Source: Hippasteria phrygiana (taxonomy: Eukaryota > Echinodermata > Asteroidea > Valvatida > Goniasteridae). Taken from it: a stretch of DNA of 64,000 nt. Below are positions 42,501 to 46,020 of the stretch, piece by piece (position 1 is the first letter of the stretch; the number at the start of each line of letters is the position of its first letter). The position numbers and the translations under genes were made by a program. Under the pieces are notes generated by a model. It did not search any database. It saw only the letters and a program-made list of their open reading frames with translations, and had not been told where the DNA came from. The stretch spans positions 1,037,001-1,101,000 of the forward strand of contig JAZGUH010000123.1 of NCBI GenBank assembly GCA_037893225.1, in the 5' to 3' direction.

Positions 42501-43896
42501 TGACCAGTCAGGAACTAGCGAGATTGAAGAGGAAGCATCGCCGAAACACGTCCAGAGAACAGACCACGCGAACCTCCTTCGTGCAATGGACGAGAAAGGG
42601 GGTGAGGTGGATCGCGAAGGCATCACCCAGTTCATGGGTGTGGTGTCGGACTGCGAGTACGATGAGCGGCCGGAACAATACGAGATGTCCAATGTCATAG
42701 CACACCAGGATGTAGGTTTGACACCCGCCGAAGAGACAATACCCACTGTTTCCACTGGGGTCGGTCTGAGACGGAATCATTCTTTGAAATCAGAAGACAC
42801 TAATCAACCAAAGACCAATGGGATACGTTACGGTGGTGTGGATGCCTTGATCTCAGAGAGAACTGCCGTAGGGAAACATGGAGGAATTTCTGCAACCTCT
42901 TCAAAAGGAAATGAACAGAAAACCAAAAGGCGGAGAAGTCTAAGTGAAGAAAGTGGTGAATCAGAACCGACAGAAGATCAACCATTACTGGATAAAAACA
43001 TCAGCGATGAGAAGGATGGGGGAAAACACAAGAAGGAAACTGCCAAAATCACCCTTGCAAGTCCGAAAAAAGAAAATGGACACGTAGAACCTAGCCGAAG
43101 GTTGTATCAGCCGGAACCTAATATCATCAGTCCAGACTTAAAAGCTCAAGTCGTAGAGGATGTAGAAAGGATGTTTGAAAATCTTGAGTGTGAACTTGCC
43201 CACAGGAAGGAGCAAGCTCTGCCTTTGGAGGTCCTGCCTCCTCCAGAGGCCACTCCCCCGAAGACTGCAAATCTGCGCTTTCCCAAGAGCCCCTTCCGAG
43301 GCGAACAACAAACGCATGACTTGTCACTGCTCGCTGGATATTCGAGCTTCACCCCGATGATGCGTGAACTCCAAAGTGTTCCCGAGACCGATATTATGAG
43401 CACGACGACAAACTCTGATGACGTGTTATCAACTCCGGGATCGTCCGACCAACCGCGATACCGCCGGCCACTTGTGCGGCAATCCCAATCCAGCGATGTT
43501 CTAACACGTGACCGCACCCCTCCACCACCAACTTCTGTAGAGGAAAAGCCCATGATGCGTAGTGTGTCACAACCGAATCAGTTCACAGACAGGGGGCTGC
43601 AACTGGCACAGCAGTCGCCGCAGCAGCGAACACTAGATCAGAGCTTTGATCAGTTCATCATGCTTTCCCTCGAGGAACAGCGGAAAAAGCGGACGGTTTC
43701 TGACAGTGAGGAGCTAGAGAAACCACCCAAGAACACTGGAAGGGGAGCTGCGAACCCGTTCTGGAGACAATCAGCTCCGTCGCTCGGTTCAAATTGCGAA
43801 AACAAGGACAATGTGTTCATGGTTAACGTCGGTGATCCAGGACCAAGTAACACCGACCAAAGGACGGCTGTTCATAAAGGAAGTCTGAATTTATAG
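460..43896 (+). CDS. KIDINS220: KIDINS220/ARMS orthologue, 5'-partial gene (20 exons)
   Basis: Model: 460-558, 6818-6916, 8420-8518, 12121-12219, 13174-13272, 16338-16436, 21470-21568, 21867-21965, 22567-22744, 23385-23546, 24294-24479, 25734-25890, 26304-26455, 27140-27511, 28060-28364, 33496-33712, 36495-36660, 37333-37511, 38390-38574, 41983-43896. All junctions are AG/GT and the phases join without a break, giving 1654 residues (the vertebrate protein has about 1770). The order is ankyrin repeats, KAP P-loop NTPase with four membrane helices, linker, SAM domain, disordered tail. In vertebrates this is a plasma-membrane scaffold that binds neurotrophin and ephrin receptors and is a substrate of protein kinase D; the role here is inferred by homology. 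About 100 N-terminal residues (the first ankyrin repeats) must lie upstream of the window. The coding order matches the human protein block by block, so orthology is very likely. Confidence 0.93.
1843..1996. mobile_element. TTAA-flanked MITE with CCCTAA ends
   Basis: The element starts TTAACCCTAACCCTCCAG and ends CAGGGTTAGGGTTAA. Inside, CCTGCCAGACGCA near the left end is repeated inverted as TGCGTCTGGCAGG near the right end. TTAA at both borders fits a piggyBac-type target. Two relatives lie at 17185-17333 and 32622-32755. Confidence 0.7.
2530..2705 (+). repeat. tRNA-derived SINE, family B (truncated 5')
   Basis: It contains a B box GGGTTCGAGTCC and the downstream family-B body CAACAGGCTCTCGGAAAGCA, GAGCATACAGTGCTTAATAC and AAAGGCAAAAATCTCC. 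The A box is damaged. Relatives are at 16995-17190, 20610-20880, 55890-56005 and 61870-61985 (-). Confidence 0.7.
4262..4954. mobile_element. Inverted-repeat element rich in ACCCGGGT
   Basis: GTTTCACACTA near the left end is repeated inverted (TAGTGTGAAAC) near the right end. Both ends continue inward with TTACCCaGGTAA / TTACCCGGGTAA. The palindrome ACCCGGGT occurs at least six times inside, plus several AACCCGGAGA boxes. It splits an older repeat whose unbroken relative is at 19551-19620, and CTA stands at both borders. Confidence 0.6.
6818..6916 (+). CDS. KIDINS220: KIDINS220 exon: ankyrin repeat
   Basis: This 99 bp, phase 0-0 exon encodes one ankyrin repeat, [20 protein letters not shown] onward, matching the human segment with [14 protein letters not shown]. 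The acceptor is attgcag and the donor gtacgc. It is separated from the previous exon by a 6.3 kb repeat-rich intron. Confidence 0.92.
6917..8419 (+). other. KIDINS220 intron
   Basis: It holds a truncated family C SINE (7318-7562, -). The remainder is AT-rich unique-looking sequence with no supported gene. Confidence 0.75.
7318..7562 (-). repeat. tRNA-derived SINE, family C (5'-truncated)
   Basis: Read on the - strand it has a B box GTGGGTTCGAGCCCAGTCC followed by the body CTTGGCTATAGCACTTCTAT. The A-box end is missing. The full-length relative is at 63690-63984. Confidence 0.7.
8420..8518 (+). CDS. KIDINS220: KIDINS220 exon: ankyrin repeat
   Basis: This 99 bp, phase 0-0 exon encodes [18 protein letters not shown] onward, matching human [18 protein letters not shown]. 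The acceptor is tgtttgcag and the donor gtaagt. Confidence 0.93.
8915..9050 (+). repeat. tRNA-derived SINE, family A
   Basis: A box TAGTTCAGTTGGTAGAGCG and B box GGTTCGAATCC are spaced as in a tRNA promoter, followed by CTCCTGCCAGTTTCTTTGTT. The family leader GACCGCCAACATAGGGCAAG is present. It looks like a SINE rather than a tRNA gene because at least seven degenerate copies share the non-tRNA flanks. Confidence 0.8.
9224..9994. mobile_element. TTAA-ended MITE (AGGTA family), carrying a SINE
   Basis: It starts TTAAAGGTAACATACAACA and ends TGTACCTTTAA, with AACATTTGCAAA / GCAAATGTTG as inner inverted match. A family A SINE is inserted at about 9575-9715. Relatives are at 13509-13910, 19030-19520 and 54494-55096. 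Confidence 0.65.
9575..9715 (+). repeat. tRNA-derived SINE, family A
   Basis: Leader GGGAGACTGCCAATATTGGG, A box TAGCTCAGTTGGTAGAGCG, B box GGTTCAAATCC, then CTCCTGCCAGTTTTCTTTGT. It sits inside the MITE at 9224-9994. Confidence 0.8.
12121..12219 (+). CDS. KIDINS220: KIDINS220 exon: ankyrin repeat
   Basis: This 99 bp, phase 0-0 exon encodes [18 protein letters not shown] and ends PNVNAVDK, matching human SMTALIVAVKGGYTQSV ... PNVNLTDK. The acceptor is ttcttcaatag and the donor gtaaga. Confidence 0.92.
12220..13173 (+). other. KIDINS220 intron
   Basis: It holds a family A SINE on the - strand (about 12630-12730). Nothing else is recognised except a 45-bp segment near 13090 that recurs near 47850. 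Confidence 0.7.
12630..12730 (-). repeat. tRNA-derived SINE, family A (degenerate)
   Basis: On the - strand it reads GGGCAAGATAACTCAATTG (A box) and, further on, the family A tail; the B box is damaged. The + strand shows GCAAACAAAGAAAATTGACA at its 3' end, the reverse of the usual family A tail. Confidence 0.65.
13174..13272 (+). CDS. KIDINS220: KIDINS220 exon: ankyrin repeat
   Basis: This 99 bp, phase 0-0 exon encodes [18 protein letters not shown] onward, matching human DGNTALMIASKEGHTEIV. The usual T/A-L-M-I core is replaced by S-L-C-C. The acceptor is ctttccag and the donor gtaggc. Confidence 0.92.
13509..13910. mobile_element. MITE, AGGTA family (degenerate)
   Basis: It begins TTAAAGTTAATATACAACA and shares with 9224-9994 the segments ATTTGCAAACATCAAAA, GTGAAATCATGGCAC and GGAACCAGACTACAA, and ends near AAATGTTGTAAATTCCTTT. 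The SINE present in the 9.2 kb copy is absent here. Confidence 0.6.
14303..14507. mobile_element. hAT-type MITE with G/C homopolymers
   Basis: Ends are CAGTGGCGTAGCC and GGCTACGCCACTG, a perfect 13-bp inverted repeat. The flanking 8-mers ccgccagt and cctccagt match at 7 of 8, fitting a hAT target duplication. The inside has long G runs on the left and C runs on the right, so it could fold on itself; homopolymer lengths may be unreliable. Confidence 0.75.
16338..16436 (+). CDS. KIDINS220: KIDINS220 exon: ankyrin repeat
   Basis: This 99 bp, phase 0-0 exon encodes [18 protein letters not shown] and ends YADVDIQGN, matching human SGDTVLIGAVRGGHVEIV ... YADIDIRGQ. The acceptor is attatag and the donor gtaagt. 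Confidence 0.93.
16995..17190 (+). repeat. tRNA-derived SINE, family B (best copy)
   Basis: A box AAGTGGTCGAGTGGTTAAGA and B box GGGTTCGAGTC, as in serine or leucine tRNAs, are followed by the body CCCACAGGCTCTCAGAAAGC, ATACAGTGCTTCATACACTA and GGGAAAGGGCAAAACATTTC. A 5'-truncated second copy precedes it at 16840-16925. Confidence 0.8.
17185..17333. mobile_element. TTAA-type MITE with CCCTAA ends
   Basis: It starts TTAACCCTAACGTC and ends GACGTTAGGGTTGA (one border base changed from TTAA). Internal ACTACAAAATACTACT is repeated inverted as AGTAGTATTTTGTAGT. It is present in the opposite orientation at 32622-32755. Confidence 0.7.
19030..19520. mobile_element. MITE, AGGTA family, with nested element
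   Basis: Borders read TTAAACGTAGTGTACACA and TGTACACTGCCTTTAA. The middle carries a second inverted-repeat element (19232-19338) with ends TAGTCAAGGC and GCCTTGACTA. Confidence 0.65.
19232..19338. mobile_element. Nested GC-rich inverted-repeat element
   Basis: TAGTCAAGGCACGCGTGGCT at the left is matched inverted at the right with one two-base offset. The 107 bp are much richer in G and C than the host element, and TA stands at both borders. Confidence 0.6.
20610..20880 (+). repeat. Family B SINE split by a MITE
   Basis: The left part has TAAGCAGGAG, CCCACAGATGCTTGTAAAGC and ACTAAGCATAAA; the SINE then resumes after the MITE with ATGCCAGGAAAGGCAAAAG. The MITE at 20711-20844 therefore landed in an existing family B SINE. 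Confidence 0.7.
20711..20844. mobile_element. MITE, GGGCCCAATTTCATA family
   Basis: It begins GGGGCAATTTCATGGAATTG and ends GCAGCTCGAAGAAATTGGCT plus CC, an imperfect inverted repeat. The middle has GCTTAGCACAAAAA and CATGCTAAGCAAACAACAGC shared with 53622-53862 and 58946-59116. Confidence 0.65.
21470..21568 (+). CDS. KIDINS220: KIDINS220 exon: ankyrin repeat
   Basis: This 99 bp, phase 0-0 exon encodes [18 protein letters not shown] onward, matching human DNKTALYWAVEKGNATMV. The acceptor is tgccaacag and the donor gtaaag. A 5.0 kb intron full of SINEs and inverted-repeat elements precedes it. Confidence 0.92.
21867..21965 (+). CDS. KIDINS220: KIDINS220 exon: ankyrin repeat
   Basis: This 99 bp, phase 0-0 exon encodes [18 protein letters not shown] and ends [13 protein letters not shown], very close to human DGETPLIKATKMRNIEVV ... 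LLDKGAKVSAVDK. The acceptor is tttctttag and the donor gtagga. Confidence 0.94.
21966..22566 (+). other. KIDINS220 intron
   Basis: It holds a CAGACAGACAGCCCTCCCAA minisatellite (two clear units near 22330-22385 with degenerate flanks). Nothing else is recognised. Confidence 0.7.
22567..22744 (+). CDS. KIDINS220: KIDINS220 exon: last ankyrin repeat and link to the KAP domain
   Basis: This 178 bp exon enters in phase 0 and leaves with one base of a split codon. It encodes [19 protein letters not shown], then [20 protein letters not shown] and ILTQIFGA, nearly identical to the human block around [19 protein letters not shown]. The acceptor is gtccaatag and the donor gtacgt. Confidence 0.95.
22745..23384 (+). 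other. KIDINS220 intron with SINE
   Basis: It is dominated by a family A SINE on the - strand (about 22860-23150). No coding was found. Confidence 0.7.
22860..23150 (-). repeat. tRNA-derived SINE, family A (long copy)
   Basis: On the - strand: leader GAACAAAGATACTGATAAG, A box TAGCTCAGTTGGTAGAGCAC, B box GGTTCAAATCC, tail GCCAATTGTCTTTGTTCACT, then GGGAAAATGAAAGATTAAAG. This last part recurs alone at 26215-26280, so it belongs to the SINE body. Confidence 0.75.
23385..23546 (+). CDS. KIDINS220: KIDINS220 exon: KAP NTPase Walker A
   Basis: This 162 bp exon (phase 1 to 1) encodes [20 protein letters not shown] followed by [14 protein letters not shown]. The A-x4-GKS stretch is the Walker A (P-loop) of the KAP family of P-loop NTPases, and the lysine and serine are intact. 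The acceptor is gcatgatcag and the donor gtagga. An acidic stretch (EEADSE) precedes the domain. Confidence 0.95.
23547..24293 (+). other. KIDINS220 intron
   Basis: It contains a short inverted pair GACCTATCAC / GATAGGTCAA at about 23908-24030, related to pieces near 54470 and 55245. Nothing else was found. Confidence 0.6.
24294..24479 (+). CDS. KIDINS220: KIDINS220 exon: first pair of membrane helices
   Basis: This 186 bp exon (phase 1 to 1) starts [18 protein letters not shown] and runs into two hydrophobic stretches ([20 protein letters not shown] and [17 protein letters not shown]) joined by a short polar loop. They correspond to the helices inserted in the KAP NTPase fold of human KIDINS220. 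The acceptor is tttaattgcag and the donor gtaagt. Confidence 0.93.
24480..25733 (+). other. KIDINS220 intron with a long-TIR element
   Basis: It is almost half filled by the 570 bp inverted-repeat element at 24651-25220. No coding was found. Confidence 0.7.
24651..25220. mobile_element. Element with about 130-bp terminal inverted repeats
   Basis: The left arm starts CACATGGAAAAAGTCTATAG and the right arm ends with the reverse complement. The match runs about 130 bp through TGTCAACTGCCTTATGTCCT and ATAGTTGGAATACTGAAAAC with few changes and one small gap. The spacer, about 300 bp, has no recognisable protein. Confidence 0.8.
25734..25890 (+). CDS. KIDINS220: KIDINS220 exon: KAP domain after helix 2
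   Basis: This 157 bp exon (phase 1 to 2) encodes [13 protein letters not shown], then [20 protein letters not shown] and SSKALPIR, matching human [20 protein letters not shown] ... TTKALPVR. The acceptor is tcttcacttgcag and the donor gtcagt. Confidence 0.93.
26215..26280 (-). repeat. Family A SINE tail fragment
   Basis: GAGGGCAACCTCACGTTACC and the following bases are nearly identical to 22873-22925 for about 50 bp. The tRNA-like part is absent. Confidence 0.65.
26304..26455 (+). CDS. KIDINS220: KIDINS220 exon: KAP domain
   Basis: This 152 bp exon (phase 2 to 1) encodes [20 protein letters not shown], then [15 protein letters not shown], matching human FLFTDYNRLSSVGGETSLAE ... CEREFGFLATRLFRV. 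The acceptor is acgctaacag and the donor gtacca. Confidence 0.94.
26456..28059 (+). other. Two KIDINS220 introns (26456-27139 and 27512-28059)
   Basis: No repeat family or gene is recognised apart from low-complexity GGTCGGATGGTCGGA and GGTACCC-like runs near 27550-27920. Confidence 0.6.
27140..27511 (+). CDS. KIDINS220: KIDINS220 exon: second pair of membrane helices
   Basis: This 372 bp exon (phase 1 to 1) encodes [17 protein letters not shown] and two hydrophobic helices ([20 protein letters not shown] and [20 protein letters not shown]) followed by a basic region and [17 protein letters not shown], matching human KWKKTCCLPSF ... LKSEGFMKVLKCEVELM. Third positions are much richer in G and C than the flanking intron. 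The acceptor is gtgccatag and the donor gtatgg. Confidence 0.94.
28060..28364 (+). CDS. KIDINS220: KIDINS220 exon: KAP NTPase Walker B
   Basis: This exon encodes [20 protein letters not shown], whose VVVVDGLD is the Walker B segment (human RLVVIIDGLDACEQDKV), then [20 protein letters not shown] and [15 protein letters not shown]. The acceptor is ctttccaag. The donor is uncertain: gtacga after 28364 and gtagac after 28385 are both weak and both leave phase 0, so seven extra residues (VRPSNQT) may belong here. Coding bias ends close to these sites. Confidence 0.92.
28679..29051 (+). mobile_element. Inverted-repeat element with SAP-like reading frame, copy 1
   Basis: Ends are CAATTCAGTCGATTCACAA and, inverted, GAATTTGGTCGATTTACA. 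Inner inverted match: GCCGCCAGCGGCAA / TTGCCGCTGGCGGC. A frame at 28803-28931 (+) starts MDFTRM and contains [13 protein letters not shown] and [13 protein letters not shown], which has the spacing of a SAP DNA-binding motif. It ends early at YG-stop, where copy 2 (41035-41400) reads on. It is a non-autonomous or truncated element; the donor family is not identified. An outer pair CTCAATGCAACAA / TTGTTGCATTGAG surrounds it at about 28602-29120. Confidence 0.7.
29640..29740 (+). repeat. tRNA-derived SINE, family A (degenerate)
   Basis: A box TAGCTCAGTTGGTAGACCAC and B box GGTTCATGTCC, both slightly damaged. Confidence 0.7.
29930..30065 (+). repeat. tRNA-derived SINE, family A
   Basis: Leader GGGACATTGCCAACATATTG, A box TAGCTCAGTTGGTAGAGCAC, B box GGTTCAAATCTC, tail CCAGTTTTCTTTGCTCACTT. 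It is the second family A copy within 300 bp, in the same direction as the one at 29640. Confidence 0.75.
32622..32755. mobile_element. TTAA-flanked MITE with CCCTAA ends
   Basis: Starts TTAACCCTAACGTCACCG and ends GATGTTAGGGTTAA, with exact TTAA at both borders. It is the same element as 17185-17333 in the opposite orientation. Confidence 0.75.
33496..33712 (+). CDS. KIDINS220: KIDINS220 exon: linker and end of KAP region
   Basis: This 217 bp exon (phase 0 to 1) starts in a low-complexity Q/T/S-rich linker and ends [20 protein letters not shown], matching human [20 protein letters not shown]. The acceptor is gactgtccag and the donor gtaaat. Its last 52 bases with the donor and 59 bp of intron are the first unit of a six-copy 111-bp tandem array; later copies read into an in-frame stop if taken as exon, so I end the exon at the first donor. 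Confidence 0.92.
33661..34326 (+). repeat. Six-copy 111-bp tandem array spanning an exon end
   Basis: Units begin at 33661, 33772, 33883, 33994, 34105 and 34216, all 111 bp apart. Each has the last 52 bases of the KIDINS220 exon (from GATCTCAGCC), its splice donor GGTAAATTACTCC and 59 bp of intron. Copies differ at only a few bases (for example CCCCC or CCTCC early in the unit). Each unit carries an in-frame TAA in the intron part. Confidence 0.95.
34534..35332. mobile_element. 799-bp element with perfect 27-bp inverted ends
   Basis: The left end starts GGCTCTTTATCTGCTCTAGT and the right end is its exact reverse complement for 27 bp. The outer neighbours t and a extend it by one base. The interior repeats a TACGTGAAAAT / TGTCTGTCCT motif but shows no transposase. 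Confidence 0.8.
35452..36148. mobile_element. hAT-like MITE with homopolymers
   Basis: Left end CATAGGCGGATCCAGG and right end CCTGGATCCGCCCCTG are inverted. TGCTG directly flanks both ends. The interior has G runs, an A/T-only stretch (36010-36095) and the inverted pair GGGGTCCA / TGGACCCC. Confidence 0.6.
36495..36660 (+). CDS. KIDINS220: KIDINS220 exon: post-KAP region
   Basis: This 166 bp exon (phase 1 to 2) encodes [20 protein letters not shown] followed by [19 protein letters not shown], matching human [20 protein letters not shown] ... TEQWPYRTSWLILYLEE. The acceptor is cctcctttag; the donor gtttgt is non-consensus at +3 and +4 but keeps G at +5. Confidence 0.94.
37333..37511 (+). CDS. 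KIDINS220: KIDINS220 exon: post-KAP region
   Basis: This 179 bp exon (phase 2 to 1) encodes [20 protein letters not shown], then [15 protein letters not shown] and LDPYLRKQI, matching human KDVEPLLEIDGDIRNFEVFL ... TPVLVARDVKVFLPC ... LDPKLREII. The acceptor is cttggtccag and the donor gtaggc. Confidence 0.94.
37646..37772. mobile_element. Small inverted-repeat element
   Basis: GGTTATTCGGGA at the left and TCCCGAATGACC at the right differ by one base as inverted ends. The inside is rich in CACG and ACGC steps. It starts 135 bp after a KIDINS220 donor. Confidence 0.45.
37829..38232. mobile_element. Foldback-like element with tandem-repeat arms
   Basis: The left arm has about ten tandem copies of a 12-bp unit (CACAAGTCCTTT, about 37859-37985). 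The right arm has about ten tandem copies of an 11-bp unit (CTTGTGATGGA, 38100-38210). GGACTTGTGA is common to both in opposite directions. Outside the arrays, CCAGTGG and then TCGAGTCC (left) match inverted GGACTCGA and CCAGTGG (right). The centre has a perfect 9-bp hairpin (38035-38056). The layout is that of foldback transposons; TU elements of sea urchins are a known family with tandemly repeated inverted arms. Confidence 0.8.
38390..38574 (+). CDS. KIDINS220: KIDINS220 exon: serine/proline-rich linker
   Basis: This 185 bp exon (phase 1 to 0) encodes a disordered S/P-rich linker (contains [20 protein letters not shown] and [13 protein letters not shown]). Sequence match to human is weak here, as expected for the linker. 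Support comes from acceptor caaaaacag, donor gtacgt, and phases that join exactly to both neighbours. A decayed copy of its 3' end lies just downstream, at 38624-38730. Confidence 0.82.
38624..38730 (+). repeat. Decayed duplicate of a KIDINS220 exon end
   Basis: CAGCGACACGCC at 38514 (in the exon) recurs at 38624, 110 bp away, and similarity continues through TCAAATGGCT and into the intron to TATGCATATATA. The copy of the donor region has lost its GT, so it cannot splice like the original. Confidence 0.75.
40481..40857. mobile_element. Inverted-repeat element
   Basis: TGGTTAATCTGTGGT near the left end is repeated inverted near the right end, inside TTAAGGG / CCCTAAA borders. The interior has GCCTGGGCC-like runs in both directions. 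Confidence 0.6.
41035..41400 (-). mobile_element. Inverted-repeat element with SAP-like reading frame, copy 2
   Basis: Ends CAATTCGGTCGATTCACAAC and its inverted partner match for about 45 bp, including GCGCCGCCAGCGGCAA. A - strand frame at 41287-41108 encodes 59 residues with [29 protein letters not shown] and [11 protein letters not shown]. It is in the opposite orientation to copy 1 and keeps more of the frame. Confidence 0.7.
41983..43896 (+). CDS. KIDINS220: KIDINS220 last exon: SAM domain and C-terminal tail
   Basis: This is a 1914 bp terminal coding exon (637 residues, then TAG). Residues about 14-82 are a SAM-like domain: [20 protein letters not shown], then [20 protein letters not shown] and [13 protein letters not shown], parallel to human VCEKLKQIEGLDQSMLPQY ... 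NINGRVLAQCNIDELKKEMN ... MNFGDWHLFRSTV. The rest is predicted disordered and rich in S, E, K and P, with isolated conserved islands such as LNLSFEEL and [10 protein letters not shown]. The protein ends KGSLNL, where the human protein ends ESIL. The acceptor is tttcatctcag and the entry phase is 0. Confidence 0.95.
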   Translation: MPSPAMSGTPSPGFLTVKDVCDRLLQLEGIDKHSIPRYQTRIAEHNVNGHVLLQCDLEELKEVLGMNFGDWQLFRSLVMTMRGQALSCTQSPSMSSSDILQMEASQGDSTSNPLNTSVAKNNNAAASPHSQNDYLNLSFEELRKSSQHSSQRSSLHNSRLSLGTSVSESSQFIDQSGTSEIEEEASPKHVQRTDHANLLRAMDEKGGEVDREGITQFMGVVSDCEYDERPEQYEMSNVIAHQDVGLTPAEETIPTVSTGVGLRRNHSLKSEDTNQPKTNGIRYGGVDALISERTAVGKHGGISATSSKGNEQKTKRRRSLSEESGESEPTEDQPLLDKNISDEKDGGKHKKETAKITLASPKKENGHVEPSRRLYQPEPNIISPDLKAQVVEDVERMFENLECELAHRKEQALPLEVLPPPEATPPKTANLRFPKSPFRGEQQTHDLSLLAGYSSFTPMMRELQSVPETDIMSTTTNSDDVLSTPGSSDQPRYRRPLVRQSQSSDVLTRDRTPPPPTSVEEKPMMRSVSQPNQFTDRGLQLAQQSPQQRTLDQSFDQFIMLSLEEQRKKRTVSDSEELEKPPKNTGRGAANPFWRQSAPSLGSNCENKDNVFMVNVGDPGPSNTDQRTAVHKGSLNL

Positions 43897-45499
43897 AACC
43901 AGTCCTTCAAGGAATGTGATTACTTCAAGGTTCTGAGCCTCATTGGTGCATTGCTGTTGATTTCTTTTTGTAACTACAAGTTATTGTGGAAAACTACTTT
44001 ATAATTCTATCATTATCGCATTGTGTATTCTGATGAATGGTTGAGTTAGACACTAGCTTTGACAAGAGTTCAATATATTGAAAATGTTGTTAGTGCTTTG
44101 CGTACTGTTGATCATTGACATTGGAATCATGAAATGAACCGGGGTCAAAGTTCACTGGGCCTGAGCTTTTTCTGGGTTATGATAGCAGACTGTCCTAATA
44201 TTTAGTGTTGTCATGGATCCTGTACACTTGTGTGTAAATGGTCCATGCCATTTGGCGGATCTTGGCTGGTGATTATTGAGTGCAAGCCAACCACAAAAGT
44301 ACATGCAGAAAATACTTGGGGCACATAAACATAAATGCACTCTTCGAATTATGGACTGACAGTTTTCTTCTGGTATCATTTAGTACTTAGAACGTTTAAC
44401 TTGCTGAAGTATAAAACAGCCGACTGGTCCATTCTACATAATTTGTCACTGGGTGGCTATTTTTAACATTGAAAAAAATGTTCAAACCCAAACACCGCAT
44501 TTAAAGCATTTGTGTTTTATTTAAACAAAAAAAGGAACGTGCGGTGAAGCTTTGTGAAATTGGCTGTCTGTGACCTGTTTCTTTTTCTGGAACAGGGAGC
44601 AAATTCGAGCAAGAAACTAGAGTTTGAGTAGAGTTGACAAATAGCGTTGCCCGAACTCTATGTAATCAACCATGTCTAATCAATCATCCGGAACCAGCCT
44701 ACAGGACATGGTCAGTCACGCTGATTACACTTGTCTACAAATTTTGTGCTTCGGAGATTAAATGTGTTTCTCTTTATGGATTTTGGGATGCTGAAAACGA
44801 ATATGACCATAAAAACAATCAATTGGCTGCAGTTGTCAAGAAATTGTATCACATTGTACGTATATATACAATATATGAGTAACATACATGTTTAATGCAG
44901 TCGCTTTATATATTATTAAACCTGACACACACAAAATGAGCAACCCATGAAAAATATTGCCAATTGTACATGTATGTAGTTTTAACCTATTATGCATTGT
45001 GGGTTGGAACAAGAGCTCTTCCTGCAGTTTATTCACCCTCCTCCCTTCCTAAGTCAAGGATTAATAGCTACCTACCCGATTCCATATCTTAAAAAATAAT
45101 TGAGCCAATTGACAATTTTAAGCATCATTTTTTGTACCCGGTGGCCCAGAATTAATAAAGATTGACTACTTTTATTTCCGAAGCATTTTGGCTGTAGGAC
45201 AGTGTTATCAATTGTAATGTTTTCATGCAGAACCCGTCAACCATGACAAGTGAAAAGAGAATCAGTGACGTGACAAGTCATTCAGGATGTCAGTGTTCAT
45301 GTATGTGGTTAGACAGCGACCAATCACTAATGATCTTTGCCCAGGCTTGTTCAGGATTGGAGGGTAATTTTTGGTAGGTGAGAATGTTAACATATGGATT
45401 CTGTATGATTGTGGGCAAGTTTATTGGCTATATGCATATTTTTTGGATGTCTTCAACTCGACATAGCACTGTAAAAGATGGAATTTGCGTTGGGTGTGA

Positions 45500-46020
45500 T
45501 ATGCTCAGATGATGTGCTCAGTGCTTTCTGAGAGCATTTGGGGGGGGGGGGGGAATTCACAGGCTTACATAGGCGGGACGCGGACATTGATTGTGTGATA
45601 CATGCTGCTATATTGGATTCGAATTAGCCAGCTGACCCCAGCAACATGATCAACAGTTGAATCATTAAGACGTCAGGGCCCAATTTCATAGCGCTGCTTA
45701 ACACACGATTTTCTGCTAACGGAACCCTCGCCCATTTCATAGAGGCAGTAAGCACAGGGAAGAGCCCGCGCACTTCAGAAGCAGGATTTGCTTAAATTAG
45801 TGACGCAACAATATAAATCTATATGCGCACACAAGCGTTAGCACGACTTGGCCATGAAATACGCTAATGCTAAAGCAAATTTTCCTGCTATAGTTAGCAC
45901 AACTTTTCTGCTTACCGTTAAGCAGCGCTATGAAATTGGGCCCGTAATGGTAAGCATTTTCTTCCCACAGACTTTGAGCACATAGTGCTTAACACCATGT
46001 CGGGAAGGGCAAAAATATCT
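45500..46020. repeat. Family B SINE fragments split by a MITE
   Basis: At 45505-45590 a - strand family B piece carries a run of 13 or more G. At 45600-45675 the sequence GGATTCGAATTAGCCAGCTG and TTAAGACGTC is the + strand start of a family B copy, which resumes at 45950 with CTTCCCACAGACTTTGAGCA and GGGAAGGGCAAAAATATC. Confidence 0.65.
45676..45943. mobile_element. MITE, GGGCCCAATTTCATA family (intact ends)
   Basis: It starts GGGCCCAATTTCATAGCGCT and ends with the exact reverse complement of its first 27 bases. It lies inside a family B SINE. The interior has TTAGCAC and GCTAACG in both directions. No protein is visible. Confidence 0.85.
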
